64,000 bases of DNA, from NCBI RefSeq assembly GCF_000378725.1, contig NZ_KB900369.1:1-64000 (forward strand). Direction: 5' to 3'. The DNA is from Peptoniphilus lacrimalis DSM 7455. GTDB taxonomy: Bacteria > Bacillota > Clostridia > Tissierellales > Peptoniphilaceae. Position 1 is the first letter of the stretch. Each line of letters opens with the position of its first letter. Below are positions 33,351 to 41,807 of the stretch, piece after piece. Position numbers and translations under genes: made by a program. Below the pieces are notes generated by a model, which saw only the letters and a program-made list of their open reading frames with translations, searched no databases and was not told where the DNA came from.

Positions 33351-34295
33351 ATGAATAAGATAGTGCTTATCAGAACTTTAAAAACTGCCTTTGCAGCATT
33401 ATTTTCAATTATCTTGGCACAAGAAATAGGACTTGAATATTCAGCAGCTGCTGGAATTATTGCCATATTAAATGTTTTTGCGACTAGAAAAGAAACCCTT
33501 ATAGGTGGTTTAAAAAGAACTTTATCTGCCGCAATTGCATTAACAATCTCTGCTATATGTTTTGAAGTTTTTGCTTATAATACGTGGGTATTTGCCTTAT
33601 ATTTATTACTTTTCGTACCAGTTTCATTTTTGTTGAAATTAGAACTTGGCATAGGTCCGTCAAGTGTTCTTGTTACACATTTATTAGCACATGGACATAT
33701 AGATGCTCAAATAATAACGAATGAAATTGCTCTTATGGTTATAGGGACTTCATTTGCTATTTTAACAAATATATATGCACCAAGTGAAAGAAAAAGGTTA
33801 AACAAACTTATTAAAGATATTGATGACCAAATGAAATTTATTTTAAATTTATTTGGAAGAGTATTAACAGAAGAGTTAAATATTAGATTTTATGACCAGC
33901 ATTTTCAAAGATTAAAATTAGATATAGAAGAGGCTATAAAAATAGCAAGCATAGAAAGAGATAATATAGTAATTGGATCCTTGGAGATTTTATTAAAGTT
34001 AAAGCTCAGAAATGATCAAGCTTTTATCTTGTCAGATATGTATAATAATATTTTAGACATCCCACCTGAATTTAAGGAGGGAAATATAATGAGCCATGTG
34101 CTTAAAACTACATCTATCCAATTAACAGAATCTGATGCAATAAAAGAGATTAGAAAAAATATTAAATCAATAAAGGAAAATATGGAAAATTTATCTTTTT
34201 CTGAAGATTATGATACTCTAATTATTAGAAGTGCTTTAATGCAGATTATAAAGGATTTAGACAGATTTACAGAGATTTCAAAGGATATTTTTTAA
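33351..34295 (+). CDS. Aromatic acid exporter/FUSC-like membrane protein
   Basis: The 314-residue protein has about five to six membrane helices in the first 150 residues, with AAAGIIAILNVFATRKETLIGG and GIGPSSVLVTHLLAHG being characteristic of the aromatic-acid-exporter (ArAE/DUF939) family. A helical cytoplasmic C-terminal domain of about 160 residues follows. Relatives efflux aromatic or organic acids, but the substrate here is unknown. TAAGGAG precedes ATG 33351. It is a single gene between two terminators. Confidence 0.8.
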   Translation: MNKIVLIRTLKTAFAALFSIILAQEIGLEYSAAAGIIAILNVFATRKETLIGGLKRTLSAAIALTISAICFEVFAYNTWVFALYLLLFVPVSFLLKLELGIGPSSVLVTHLLAHGHIDAQIITNEIALMVIGTSFAILTNIYAPSERKRLNKLIKDIDDQMKFILNLFGRVLTEELNIRFYDQHFQRLKLDIEEAIKIASIERDNIVIGSLEILLKLKLRNDQAFILSDMYNNILDIPPEFKEGNIMSHVLKTTSIQLTESDAIKEIRKNIKSIKENMENLSFSEDYDTLIIRSALMQIIKDLDRFTEISKDIF

Positions 34296-34302
34296 GTATA
34301 TT

Positions 34303-34336
34303 AGCCAATGTTATTTAAATAACTTGGCTTTTTTTA
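34303..34336 (+). terminator. Rho-independent terminator
   Basis: The stem AGCCAA-TGTTATTT / AAATAAC-TTGGCT (34303-34329) is followed by a run of Ts. Confidence 0.85.
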
Positions 34337-34537
34337 AAAATATCTTTTATTATTATTTTAATTATGCTATAATAATTGAAGATAGGACATATTATCTCGC
34401 TTTGTTAGATAAAATATAATAAAGTAAAGTAAATGTTTAATTTTCACTCAATATTATTACTCGATAACATTATTAAATTTTTAATTTTATAAAAAATTTT
34501 GTTAGTGTAATAATTGCATAATTAGGGGGTGCAATTA

Positions 34538-35935
34538 ATGTTAGAGAAACTTAATGGCTTTGTAAATGGAATTGTATGGGGATGGCCTATGCTGATTCTC
34601 TTAGTTGGATGTGGAATAATATTATCTTTTAGGTTGCGTTTTATTCAACTGAGAAAATTCAATTTCACAATGAAAAATACAATGTTTAAGGTATTTAGGA
34701 AGGATACAAGTGCAAAAAAAGGAGAGCTCACTGCATTTCAAGCAGTATCAACTGCCTTAGCAGCAACTGTTGGAACAGGAAACATAGCTGGTGTAGCCTT
34801 AGCTATTGCAACTGGAGGCCCAGGAGCTGTATTTTGGATGTGGATATCTGCATTTTTTGGAATGTGTACTAAATTTGCAGAAGTAATCTTAGCCGTTACC
34901 TATAGAGAAAAACACTCTAACGGAGAATATTCTGGCGGACCTATGTATTACATTAAAAATGGTCTGAAAATGAATTGGCTTGCTATATTATTTGCTTTTT
35001 TTGGTGCATTTGCTTCCTTTGGTATAGGAAACATGACACAAGCAAATGCAATTTCTCAAGCTATGTCTACAACATTTCATATTGATACCAAGATTACAGG
35101 TATTATTCTTGTAATATTAACAGGAATTGTTGTTATTGGTGGTATCAAAAGGATAGCACTTGTCACTGAAAGATTAGTTCCTTTCATGTCTATTTTTTAC
35201 ATTATTGGTGGTTTAATAATTTTAATACTTGAAGCTAACAAAGTGCCTTCAGCAATTTGTCTTATTTTTAATTCTGCTTTTAATCCAAAGGCTGCTTTTG
35301 GTGGGGCAGTAGGTACTTCACTTAAACTGACAATGAAGATGGGTATTGCTAGAGGTGTATTTACAAATGAAGCTGGTCTAGGTTCTGCACCAATTGCTCA
35401 TGCGGCTTCAAACACAGACCATCCAGTTAGACAAGGATTGTGGGGAATATTTGAAGTATTTACCGATACAATTTTAGTATGTTCAATAACAGCTTTAACG
35501 ATAATGACATCAGGGCTTTGGAACAGTGGTCTTGAAGGAGCAGATTTAACTGCTGCTGCATTTGAAAGTGGTTTTACAGGTGGAAGATATATTGTTTCTA
35601 TCGGTTTGTTGTTATTTGCTTTTTCAACAATTTTAGGTTGGGCATATTATGGAGAGAAGTGTTTTACATTTTTAGTTGGTTCTAAAATAGGTAAGTACTA
35701 TAAATATTTATATGTGCCGACTTGTTATTTAGGAGCTACTGGAAGTTTACAATTATTGTGGAATATTTCAGATACTTTAAATGGTCTTATGGCTATTCCA
35801 AACTTGGTAGGACTAATTTTATTATCTAAGGTAGTAGTTATATTAACTAAAGATTTCTTTAAAAATCCGGATTATATTCGCAATAATCCAAGTGAATATC
35901 TTGATATATTGCCTGAAAAATATAAAACATCATAG
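34538..35935 (+). CDS. Alanine/glycine:cation symporter (AgcS family), copy 1
   Basis: The start is set at ATG 34538, with AGGGGGTG eight bases upstream; a GTG three codons earlier lies inside that site. The 465-residue protein has about ten to eleven membrane segments and the AgcS signatures TAFQAVSTALAATVGTGNIA, GGPGAVFWMWISAFFGM, YSGGPMYYI and ARGVFTNEAGLGSAPIAHAA. Such proteins take up alanine or glycine with sodium, which suits an amino-acid-fermenting anaerobe. The next gene is a close paralogue. The 230-base upstream space has no recognisable riboswitch. Confidence 0.93.
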   Translation: MLEKLNGFVNGIVWGWPMLILLVGCGIILSFRLRFIQLRKFNFTMKNTMFKVFRKDTSAKKGELTAFQAVSTALAATVGTGNIAGVALAIATGGPGAVFWMWISAFFGMCTKFAEVILAVTYREKHSNGEYSGGPMYYIKNGLKMNWLAILFAFFGAFASFGIGNMTQANAISQAMSTTFHIDTKITGIILVILTGIVVIGGIKRIALVTERLVPFMSIFYIIGGLIILILEANKVPSAICLIFNSAFNPKAAFGGAVGTSLKLTMKMGIARGVFTNEAGLGSAPIAHAASNTDHPVRQGLWGIFEVFTDTILVCSITALTIMTSGLWNSGLEGADLTAAAFESGFTGGRYIVSIGLLLFAFSTILGWAYYGEKCFTFLVGSKIGKYYKYLYVPTCYLGATGSLQLLWNISDTLNGLMAIPNLVGLILLSKVVVILTKDFFKNPDYIRNNPSEYLDILPEKYKTS

Positions 35936-35948
35936 ACTTATAAAAGCC

Positions 35949-35985
35949 TTAAAAAATATCCATTTTTTTAAGTGGATATTTTTTA
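35949..35985 (+). terminator. Rho-independent terminator between the two symporter genes
   Basis: AAAAATATCCA pairs with TGGATATTTTT, and the descending arm merges into the T run. The paralogues are therefore probably separate transcripts. Confidence 0.8.
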
Positions 35986-36043
35986 TGGGCAAATTTTTAA
36001 AATTACAATTGGAAAATATAAAATAATAAAGGGAGATTAGAAG

Positions 36044-37438
36044 ATGCTAGACACTATTAATAGTTTTTTAAGCAGCATAGTATGGGGTTGGCCCATGATC
36101 ATACTTTTAGTGGGTTGTGGAGTATTTCTCACTATAAAATTGAATTTTATTCAAATAAGAAAGTTTAATTTTACAATGAAAAATACTTTGCTAAAAGTAT
36201 TTGTTAAGGATAATAATAAAAAAGAGGGAGATATAACTGCTTTTCAAGCAGTATCAACTGCCTTAGCGGCAACTGTTGGAACTGGAAATATTTCTGGAGT
36301 TTCACTTGCTATAGCTACTGGAGGTCCAGGTGCTATTTTTTGGATGTGGTTTTCTGCAATATTCGGCATGTGCACTAAATTTTCAGAAGTAGTTTTAGCA
36401 GTTACTTACAGGGAAGTTAATTCTAAGGGTCAATATTCTGGTGGACCCATGTATTATATTAAAAATGGTCTAAAAAATAAGTGGCTTGCCTGTGCTTTTG
36501 CTTTATTTGCAGCTTGCACGTCCTTTGGTACTGGAAATATGACTCAATCTAATGCAATTTCTCAAACTTTGCATACAACTTTTAATGTAAATGAAAAATT
36601 AACTGGTATTGTCTTGGTTTTGATTATAGGAATTGTTGTTATAGGTGGTATTCAAAGAATTTCTCAAGTTACTGAAAAACTCGTACCCTTCATGTCACTG
36701 TTTTATATTTTAGGTGGAATTATTATTTTAATTATAGAAGCTGATAAAATTCCTGCTGCCTTTTCCTTAATTTTTAGGTCTGCTTTTTCACCAAAAGCTG
36801 CTTTTGGTGGGGCAGTTGGTGTTGGTTTAAAAGAAACTGTAAAAATGGGAATTGCAAGGGGACTTTTCACAAATGAAGCAGGGCTGGGTTCAGCTCCAAT
36901 AGCTCACGCAGCATCAAATACTGACCATCCGGCAAGGCAAGGATTATGGGGAATTTTTGAAGTTTTTACAGTAACAATTGTTGTTTGTTCAATTACTGCT
37001 TTAACAATTATTGTTTCAGGACTTTGGGATAGTGGACTTCAAGGTGTAGATTTGACAGCAGCCGCCTTTGAAAGTGGATTTACAGGTGGGAAATATATTG
37101 TTTCAATTGGTCTTGTTTTATTTGCTTTTTCAACAATTTTAGGTTGGGCTTTTTATGGAGAGAAATGTTTTTCATTTCTAGTTGGAGAAAAAATTGGCAA
37201 ATATTACAAATATGCTTATGTATTAACTTGTTATTTAGGAGCTACAGGAAGTCTTCAAATAATTTGGAATTTATCTGATACTCTAAATGGTTTGATGGCG
37301 CTACCAAACTTAATTGGATTAATAATGCTTTCAAAAGTTGTTTTACTTATGACAAAAGATTTCTTTAAAGATCCCTATTATATAAGAAAATCTCCAGAAG
37401 AATATTTAAACATTCTTCCAGAAAAATATAAATTTTAA
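36044..37438 (+). CDS. Alanine/glycine:cation symporter (AgcS family), copy 2
   Basis: This 464-residue paralogue of the preceding gene keeps all family signatures (TVGTGNISGVSLAIATGGPG, YSGGPMYYI, FTNEAGLGSAPIAHAA) and the same total length. Most differences are conservative and lie in helices and the termini. GGGAG lies before ATG 36044. The pair is most simply explained by tandem duplication. They may differ in affinity, in substrate (alanine, glycine, serine) or in regulation, since a terminator separates them. Confidence 0.93.
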   Translation: MLDTINSFLSSIVWGWPMIILLVGCGVFLTIKLNFIQIRKFNFTMKNTLLKVFVKDNNKKEGDITAFQAVSTALAATVGTGNISGVSLAIATGGPGAIFWMWFSAIFGMCTKFSEVVLAVTYREVNSKGQYSGGPMYYIKNGLKNKWLACAFALFAACTSFGTGNMTQSNAISQTLHTTFNVNEKLTGIVLVLIIGIVVIGGIQRISQVTEKLVPFMSLFYILGGIIILIIEADKIPAAFSLIFRSAFSPKAAFGGAVGVGLKETVKMGIARGLFTNEAGLGSAPIAHAASNTDHPARQGLWGIFEVFTVTIVVCSITALTIIVSGLWDSGLQGVDLTAAAFESGFTGGKYIVSIGLVLFAFSTILGWAFYGEKCFSFLVGEKIGKYYKYAYVLTCYLGATGSLQIIWNLSDTLNGLMALPNLIGLIMLSKVVLLMTKDFFKDPYYIRKSPEEYLNILPEKYKF

Positions 37439-37450
37439 TATGAATTTTTT

Positions 37451-37478
37451 ATACCCTCTTATGCAGGGTATTTTTTAT
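37451..37478 (+). terminator. Rho-independent terminator after symporter copy 2
   Basis: ATACCC (37451-37456) pairs with GGGTAT (37466-37471) and is followed by TTTTTATT. Confidence 0.8.
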
Positions 37479-37492
37479 TGAAAGGTCTAAAA

Positions 37493-37521
37493 TTGATATT
37501 GATAAGCAAATTTGATATAAT
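37493..37521 (+). promoter_or_regulatory. Promoter of the long housekeeping cluster
   Basis: TTGATA (37493-37498) and TATAAT (37516-37521) are 17 bases apart. The leader to the first ATG at 37545 is about 17 bases with GGAGGTGGG as ribosome binding site. This is the only strong promoter I see before a run of 18 genes. Confidence 0.8.
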
Positions 37522-37544
37522 ATAGAAAAAATGGAGGTGGGCTT

Positions 37545-37928
37545 ATGGACAATAAATATCTAATTGATGAAAGCTCCGTTGAAGGAAATGTAAAGATTTC
37601 TGATCAAGTAATTGCAACAATAGCATCTGTTGCAGCCGAAAAAGTTGACGGTGTTGTTAAAATGCAATCAAATTTAAAATCACAAGTTTCTGATATTTTT
37701 TCTGCAAAAAACCTAAATAAAGGTGCCAAAGTTAATTTGGGAGAAAAAGAAGCTCTTGTTGATATATATGTGACCGTAGAATATGGTAAAAAAATTGTAG
37801 ATATATGCAAGGAAGTTCAAAGAGTTGTTAAACAAGCGATTGAAAATATGACTGATCTTTCAGTTGTTGAAGTAAATGTTCATGTTTCAGGAATTGCTGT
37901 AGAAAAAGAGGAGAAATTAAGGGCGTAA
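37545..37928 (+). CDS. Asp23/Gls24 family envelope-associated protein
   Basis: The 127-residue protein covers the Asp23/Gls24 domain: GNVKISDQVIATIASVAAEK, then the central strand VDIYVTVEYGKKI and the end block VVEVNVHVSGIAV. Family members sit at the membrane and are linked to envelope stress in Firmicutes. This one occupies the usual place just before nusB. It opens the cluster behind a good promoter and GGAGGTGG. Confidence 0.9.
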   Translation: MDNKYLIDESSVEGNVKISDQVIATIASVAAEKVDGVVKMQSNLKSQVSDIFSAKNLNKGAKVNLGEKEALVDIYVTVEYGKKIVDICKEVQRVVKQAIENMTDLSVVEVNVHVSGIAVEKEEKLRA

Positions 37929-37932
37929 CATA

Positions 37933-38352
37933 ATGGGAAGAAAAAACGCTAGAGTAGGGGCAATGCAGTTACTCTATTCAATGGAATTAAATAAGGATTT
38001 TTCACAAGAAAACATAGAAAAATTTTTTGAAAATTATGATTTTTCAGAAAGTGAACAAAGTTATATAAATAGTGTGATTTCTGAACTTGTCAATAATCTT
38101 GATTCTGTTGATAAGGTTTTGTCTGATAATTTACAGGGTTGGACTATACCAAGACTAGCTATAGTTGATAGGGAAATATTGAGAGTTGCCATATTTGAAT
38201 TTTTATACAGAAAAGATATTCCAGTTGAGGTTTCCATAAACGAGGCTGTCGAAATTGCTAAAAAATATTCTTCGGAAGAATCGCCAAAGTTTGTAAATGG
38301 TATATTAGCTTCTATACTTAAAAACTTAAAAGATGAAAGCGATAAAAGTTAA
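37933..38352 (+). CDS. nusB: Transcription antitermination factor NusB
   Basis: The 139-residue NusB, an all-helical RNA-binding protein, joins NusE (S10) on boxA RNA for rRNA antitermination. It shows ARVGAMQLLYSMELNK at the start, WTIPRLAIVDREILRVAIFE in the middle and PVEVSINEAVEIAKKYSSEE with KFVNGILASI at the end. It follows the asp23-like gene by four bases and overlaps xseA by 20 bases. Confidence 0.95.
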   Translation: MGRKNARVGAMQLLYSMELNKDFSQENIEKFFENYDFSESEQSYINSVISELVNNLDSVDKVLSDNLQGWTIPRLAIVDREILRVAIFEFLYRKDIPVEVSINEAVEIAKKYSSEESPKFVNGILASILKNLKDESDKS

Positions 38353-39937
38353 GGAATTAAATTCCTACCTAAAAAAAATTGTATCTATGGATTTTCTTCT
38401 TTCAAATATTGCGGTGGAAGGGGAAATTTCTAATTTTAAGGCACATGAAAATGGCAATCTATATTTTTCATTAAAAGACGATTTTAGCCGTATAAATGCA
38501 ATTATTTTCTATAAAAACGCTATAAATTTAGATTTTAAAATGGAAGATGGGTTAAAAATTATTGCTAAAGGGTCTGTAAATTATTATGAAAAAGATTCGC
38601 AGATAACCTTATATATTAGTGAAATTATTAGCCATTCATCAGGAAATTTATATGCTGAATTTGTAAGATTAAAGAAAAAACTTTCAAAGGAAGGACTTTT
38701 TGATCCAGGGCATAAACTTAAGATTCCAACTTTTCCTAAAACCATTGGGATAATTACATCAGCTTCTGGAGCTGCTGTTAAAGATATTGTAAATATGCTA
38801 AAAATGAGAAATAATTTAGCTAATATTATTATTTTTCCGTCTTTGGTTCAAGGTGATGATGCTCCTAGTGACTTAATAGAAGGTATTAAATATTTCAATG
38901 ATAGAGAAGATATTGATTTAATAATTTTAGGAAGAGGGGGAGGCAGTTTTGAAGACCTCTTCTGTTTTAATGATGAAAACCTTGCAAAAGCTATTTATAA
39001 TTCAAATATACCAATAATTTCTGCTGTGGGTCATGAAGTTGATTATTCTATTTCAGATTTTGTAGCTGATATGAGAGCAGCAACTCCTACAAAAGCCGCT
39101 GAACTTGCTATAATTAGTAAAAAAGAGCTTAGTGAAAATTTAAAAAGTAATTATGAACTTTTGAACAGTTCTCTTAATAAAATTATTTTTGATATGAGAG
39201 AAAAGCTTTCTAATTATGGGAATTTGCTGAGGATTTTTTGCCCCTTAAAGGATATATTGGTCAATAAAGATAATTTAAAAGATAGGTTTAATAGATTAAA
39301 TATTTCGCTAAAATCTTCAGTTTTTAATAATCAGAAGATATTAGAATATGGAGTGAAATCCATAAAATCTTATGATTTTAAAATTGAAGAGAGAAAAGTT
39401 TACTTAGAAGATAAAAAATTGACCTTAGTTAGCGGTTTAAGTCAAAAAATAAATATTGAAACCAATAAACTTAATTATTACTATAAGCTACTTAACTATA
39501 ATATGTTCCAACTTCTTAGGTCAAATTCTATAAGTTTGAAAAATTTTAAATATTATTTGAAAACTTATAAAGTAAGTGATGAGATTTTGAAAAAAAATTT
39601 ATATTTACACGCTTTAGAATCACGACTTAAGGTTATGGATTTTAAAACAGACTTTAGATATAAGAAAGATTATCTATATAACAAAAAATATATTTTAAAT
39701 AATCTCACTTTAAATATAATCAAAAATGAAAGAAATAAGTTAAATACTTTAATTTATAATTTAAACACCTTATACAATGATATTAATAAGGTTAAAGTTT
39801 ATCTAAAAGATGGAAGTTTATTAAAAGACATAAGGCAGATTAATGAGGGAGATTTTTTAAATATTCATTTAAAAAATGGAGTAGCTAAGGCTCAAATTAA
39901 AGATATTGAGGGGAAAAATTATGCAAAGAGATTATGA
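38333..39937 (+). CDS. xseA: Exodeoxyribonuclease VII large subunit, extended C-terminus
   Basis: At 534 residues this is longer than the common 400-460. The N-terminal OB fold (VEGEISNFKAHENGNLYFSL) and the catalytic domain (GIITSASGAAVKDI, LGRGGGSFEDLFCFNDE, SAVGHEVDYSISDFVADMRA, ATPTKAAELA) are complete up to about residue 265. The rest is a long Lys/Asn/Leu-rich helical region with several breaks, ending in the usual small strand domain (YLKDGSLLKD...GDFLNIHLKNG). With XseB it degrades single-stranded DNA. It overlaps nusB and xseB. Confidence 0.93.
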   Translation: MKAIKVKELNSYLKKIVSMDFLLSNIAVEGEISNFKAHENGNLYFSLKDDFSRINAIIFYKNAINLDFKMEDGLKIIAKGSVNYYEKDSQITLYISEIISHSSGNLYAEFVRLKKKLSKEGLFDPGHKLKIPTFPKTIGIITSASGAAVKDIVNMLKMRNNLANIIIFPSLVQGDDAPSDLIEGIKYFNDREDIDLIILGRGGGSFEDLFCFNDENLAKAIYNSNIPIISAVGHEVDYSISDFVADMRAATPTKAAELAIISKKELSENLKSNYELLNSSLNKIIFDMREKLSNYGNLLRIFCPLKDILVNKDNLKDRFNRLNISLKSSVFNNQKILEYGVKSIKSYDFKIEERKVYLEDKKLTLVSGLSQKINIETNKLNYYYKLLNYNMFQLLRSNSISLKNFKYYLKTYKVSDEILKKNLYLHALESRLKVMDFKTDFRYKKDYLYNKKYILNNLTLNIIKNERNKLNTLIYNLNTLYNDINKVKVYLKDGSLLKDIRQINEGDFLNIHLKNGVAKAQIKDIEGKNYAKRL

Positions 39938-40127
39938 AAGTTCATTAAAAGAACTTGAATCTATTATTAAAGATTTGGAATCTAAGGATATCAGTTTAGA
40001 AGAATCTATAAAAAAATATGAAAGAGGAATTGAACTATACAGATACTTAGATAATGTTCTTAAAGAATATGAAGGTAAGGTAAAAACCATAATTAAAGAG
40101 AATAAAGACGTATTAGAAGGCGATTGA
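39921..40127 (+). CDS. xseB: Exodeoxyribonuclease VII small subunit
   Basis: The start is ATG 39921, since GAGGGG lies nine bases before it; an in-frame TTG at 39906 would include that site. The 68-residue helical hairpin protein has the family pattern YESSLKELESIIKDLESKD and LEESIKKYERGIEL. It overlaps xseA by 17 bases, giving coupled synthesis of the two subunits. Confidence 0.93.
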   Translation: MQRDYESSLKELESIIKDLESKDISLEESIKKYERGIELYRYLDNVLKEYEGKVKTIIKENKDVLEGD

Positions 40128-40128
40128 T

Positions 40129-40998
40129 ATGAAAAATTTAGAAGAATTAAATACAATAATTGGAGAGCTTGATTCTTATTTAAGTAATACTTTTACTTAT
40201 GTAGATGATTCATTGGCAAAAATTTACGAATCTATGAAATATTCTTTATTTTCTGGTGGTAAAAGGATTAGACCCCTTCTTTGTATGATTACTTATAATG
40301 AACTAGCTGAAAATCCAACTTTAGATAAGATTTTGCCCTTTGCAGCAACCCTTGAAATGATTCATACTTATTCTCTTATTCATGATGATCTACCAGCGAT
40401 GGATGATGATGATTTGAGAAGAGATAAACCAACTAATCACAAAGTATATTCTGAGGCCGTGGCCATTTTAGCTGGTGACGGTCTTCTAAATATGTCTATG
40501 GAAGTTATAAGTAAGTACATGGAAAGTCTTGACGATATTGATGAATTAAAGAAGTGTATAAAAGCTTTAAAGTTTATTTATAATTCTTCCGGAGTTTTGG
40601 GTATGATTGGTGGGCAGCTGCTTGATATTGATTACTTAAATGAACAATACAATGAAGAACTTTGCGAGGATATGTATAGTTTAAAAACTGCAGCTCTTTT
40701 GAAAGCTTCAATTGTCACAGGGGCTATAATGGCAGGGTGTGATGGTGAAATTATAACTAAATTAAAGGAATTTGGTCAATATATTGGACTTGCATACCAG
40801 TATAAAGATGACCTATTAGATATGAATAAAGATTTAAAGAATGGACAAAAAACAATGCTTGATTTCTATTCTGCCGAAGAAATAGAAAATGAAATTAAAT
40901 CTCTTACTAATAAAGGCCTTGAAAGCATAAAAGATATTGAATTTAAAGATGATATTTTAAAGGATTTTTGCCTTGCATTAATTAAGAGGGAATATTAA
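40129..40998 (+). CDS. ispA: Polyprenyl synthetase (farnesyl/geranylgeranyl diphosphate synthase)
   Basis: The 289-residue trans-prenyltransferase carries both aspartate-rich motifs: DDLPAMDDDDLRR (first, about 84-96) and KDDLLDM (second, near 227). GGKRIRPLL binds the pyrophosphate of IPP. The product feeds undecaprenyl and quinone lipids. It starts one base after xseB and shares its last base with tlyA. The usual neighbour dxs is absent, although IspH is encoded further down the same cluster. Confidence 0.93.
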   Translation: MKNLEELNTIIGELDSYLSNTFTYVDDSLAKIYESMKYSLFSGGKRIRPLLCMITYNELAENPTLDKILPFAATLEMIHTYSLIHDDLPAMDDDDLRRDKPTNHKVYSEAVAILAGDGLLNMSMEVISKYMESLDDIDELKKCIKALKFIYNSSGVLGMIGGQLLDIDYLNEQYNEELCEDMYSLKTAALLKASIVTGAIMAGCDGEIITKLKEFGQYIGLAYQYKDDLLDMNKDLKNGQKTMLDFYSAEEIENEIKSLTNKGLESIKDIEFKDDILKDFCLALIKREY

Positions 40999-41798
40999 TG
41001 TCAAAGATTAGAGCAGACCTATTAATTGTTGAAAAAGGGTTGGTTTCTTCAAGAGAAAAAGCTAAAAGAATCATTATGGAGGGCAAAGCTTTTGTAGGCA
41101 CTAATAGGATTGATAAAGCAGGTCAACTTTTAGACCCTGATAGTAATATCCACATAAAAAAAGACTCAATTGAATTTGTTTCAAGAGGCGGATATAAATT
41201 GAAGAAAATGATTCAAAAGCACCATATAGATTTAAAAGATAAGATATGTATGGACATTGGTTCTTCTACGGGCGGTTTTACTGACTGTATGTTACAAAAT
41301 GGAAGTAAAAAAGTATATGCAATTGATGTGGGATATAATCAACTCGATTATAAAATTAGGATTGATAAAAGAGTTGTAGTCATGGAAAGAACTAATATAA
41401 GATTTTTAGATAGAGAAAAAATCATGGATAATATTGATTTTATCTCCATAGACGTTTCTTTTATATCTTTAGAGCTCGTTCTTCCTAAAGCTGTGGAATT
41501 AGCTGGAGAAAAGTGTCAATTTGTAGCTCTAATAAAACCTCAATTTGAAGCAGGTAAAGACAAGGTTGGTAAGGGTGGAATAATAAGAGATTCTAAAGTT
41601 CATTTGCAAGTACTAGAAAAAATTTATGAATTTGTAAAATCTTTAAATTTAAGTATAAGGGATATATCTTATTCTCCTATTACTGGTACAGAAGGAAATA
41701 TTGAGTTTTTAATTTATATGGACAATTATAGTGAAGACATTAAGAGTTTTGATTTAAAAGCTATTGTAAATGAAGCAAAGGTAAAACTTACGAAATAA
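40998..41798 (+). CDS. tlyA: TlyA family RNA 2'-O-methyltransferase
   Basis: The 266-residue protein has an N-terminal S4 RNA-binding domain (RADLLIVEKGLVSSREKAKR) and an FtsJ-like SAM domain (CMDIGSSTGGFTDCMLQNG, then IDVSFISLELVLP and LIKPQFEAGK). TlyA proteins methylate cytidines in 16S and 23S rRNA, and loss gives capreomycin resistance in mycobacteria; the older name is hemolysin A. The order ispA-tlyA-recN is typical of Clostridia, although argR and NAD kinase, often between tlyA and recN, are missing here. Confidence 0.92.
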   Translation: MSKIRADLLIVEKGLVSSREKAKRIIMEGKAFVGTNRIDKAGQLLDPDSNIHIKKDSIEFVSRGGYKLKKMIQKHHIDLKDKICMDIGSSTGGFTDCMLQNGSKKVYAIDVGYNQLDYKIRIDKRVVVMERTNIRFLDREKIMDNIDFISIDVSFISLELVLPKAVELAGEKCQFVALIKPQFEAGKDKVGKGGIIRDSKVHLQVLEKIYEFVKSLNLSIRDISYSPITGTEGNIEFLIYMDNYSEDIKSFDLKAIVNEAKVKLTK

Positions 41799-41807
41799 AG
41801 GTGTTTT

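Noticed and set aside
34337-34537. Possible glycine riboswitch before the AgcS symporter
   Set aside because: The tandem conserved cores of glycine riboswitches are not present; only a weak TTATCT/AGATAA repeat is seen.
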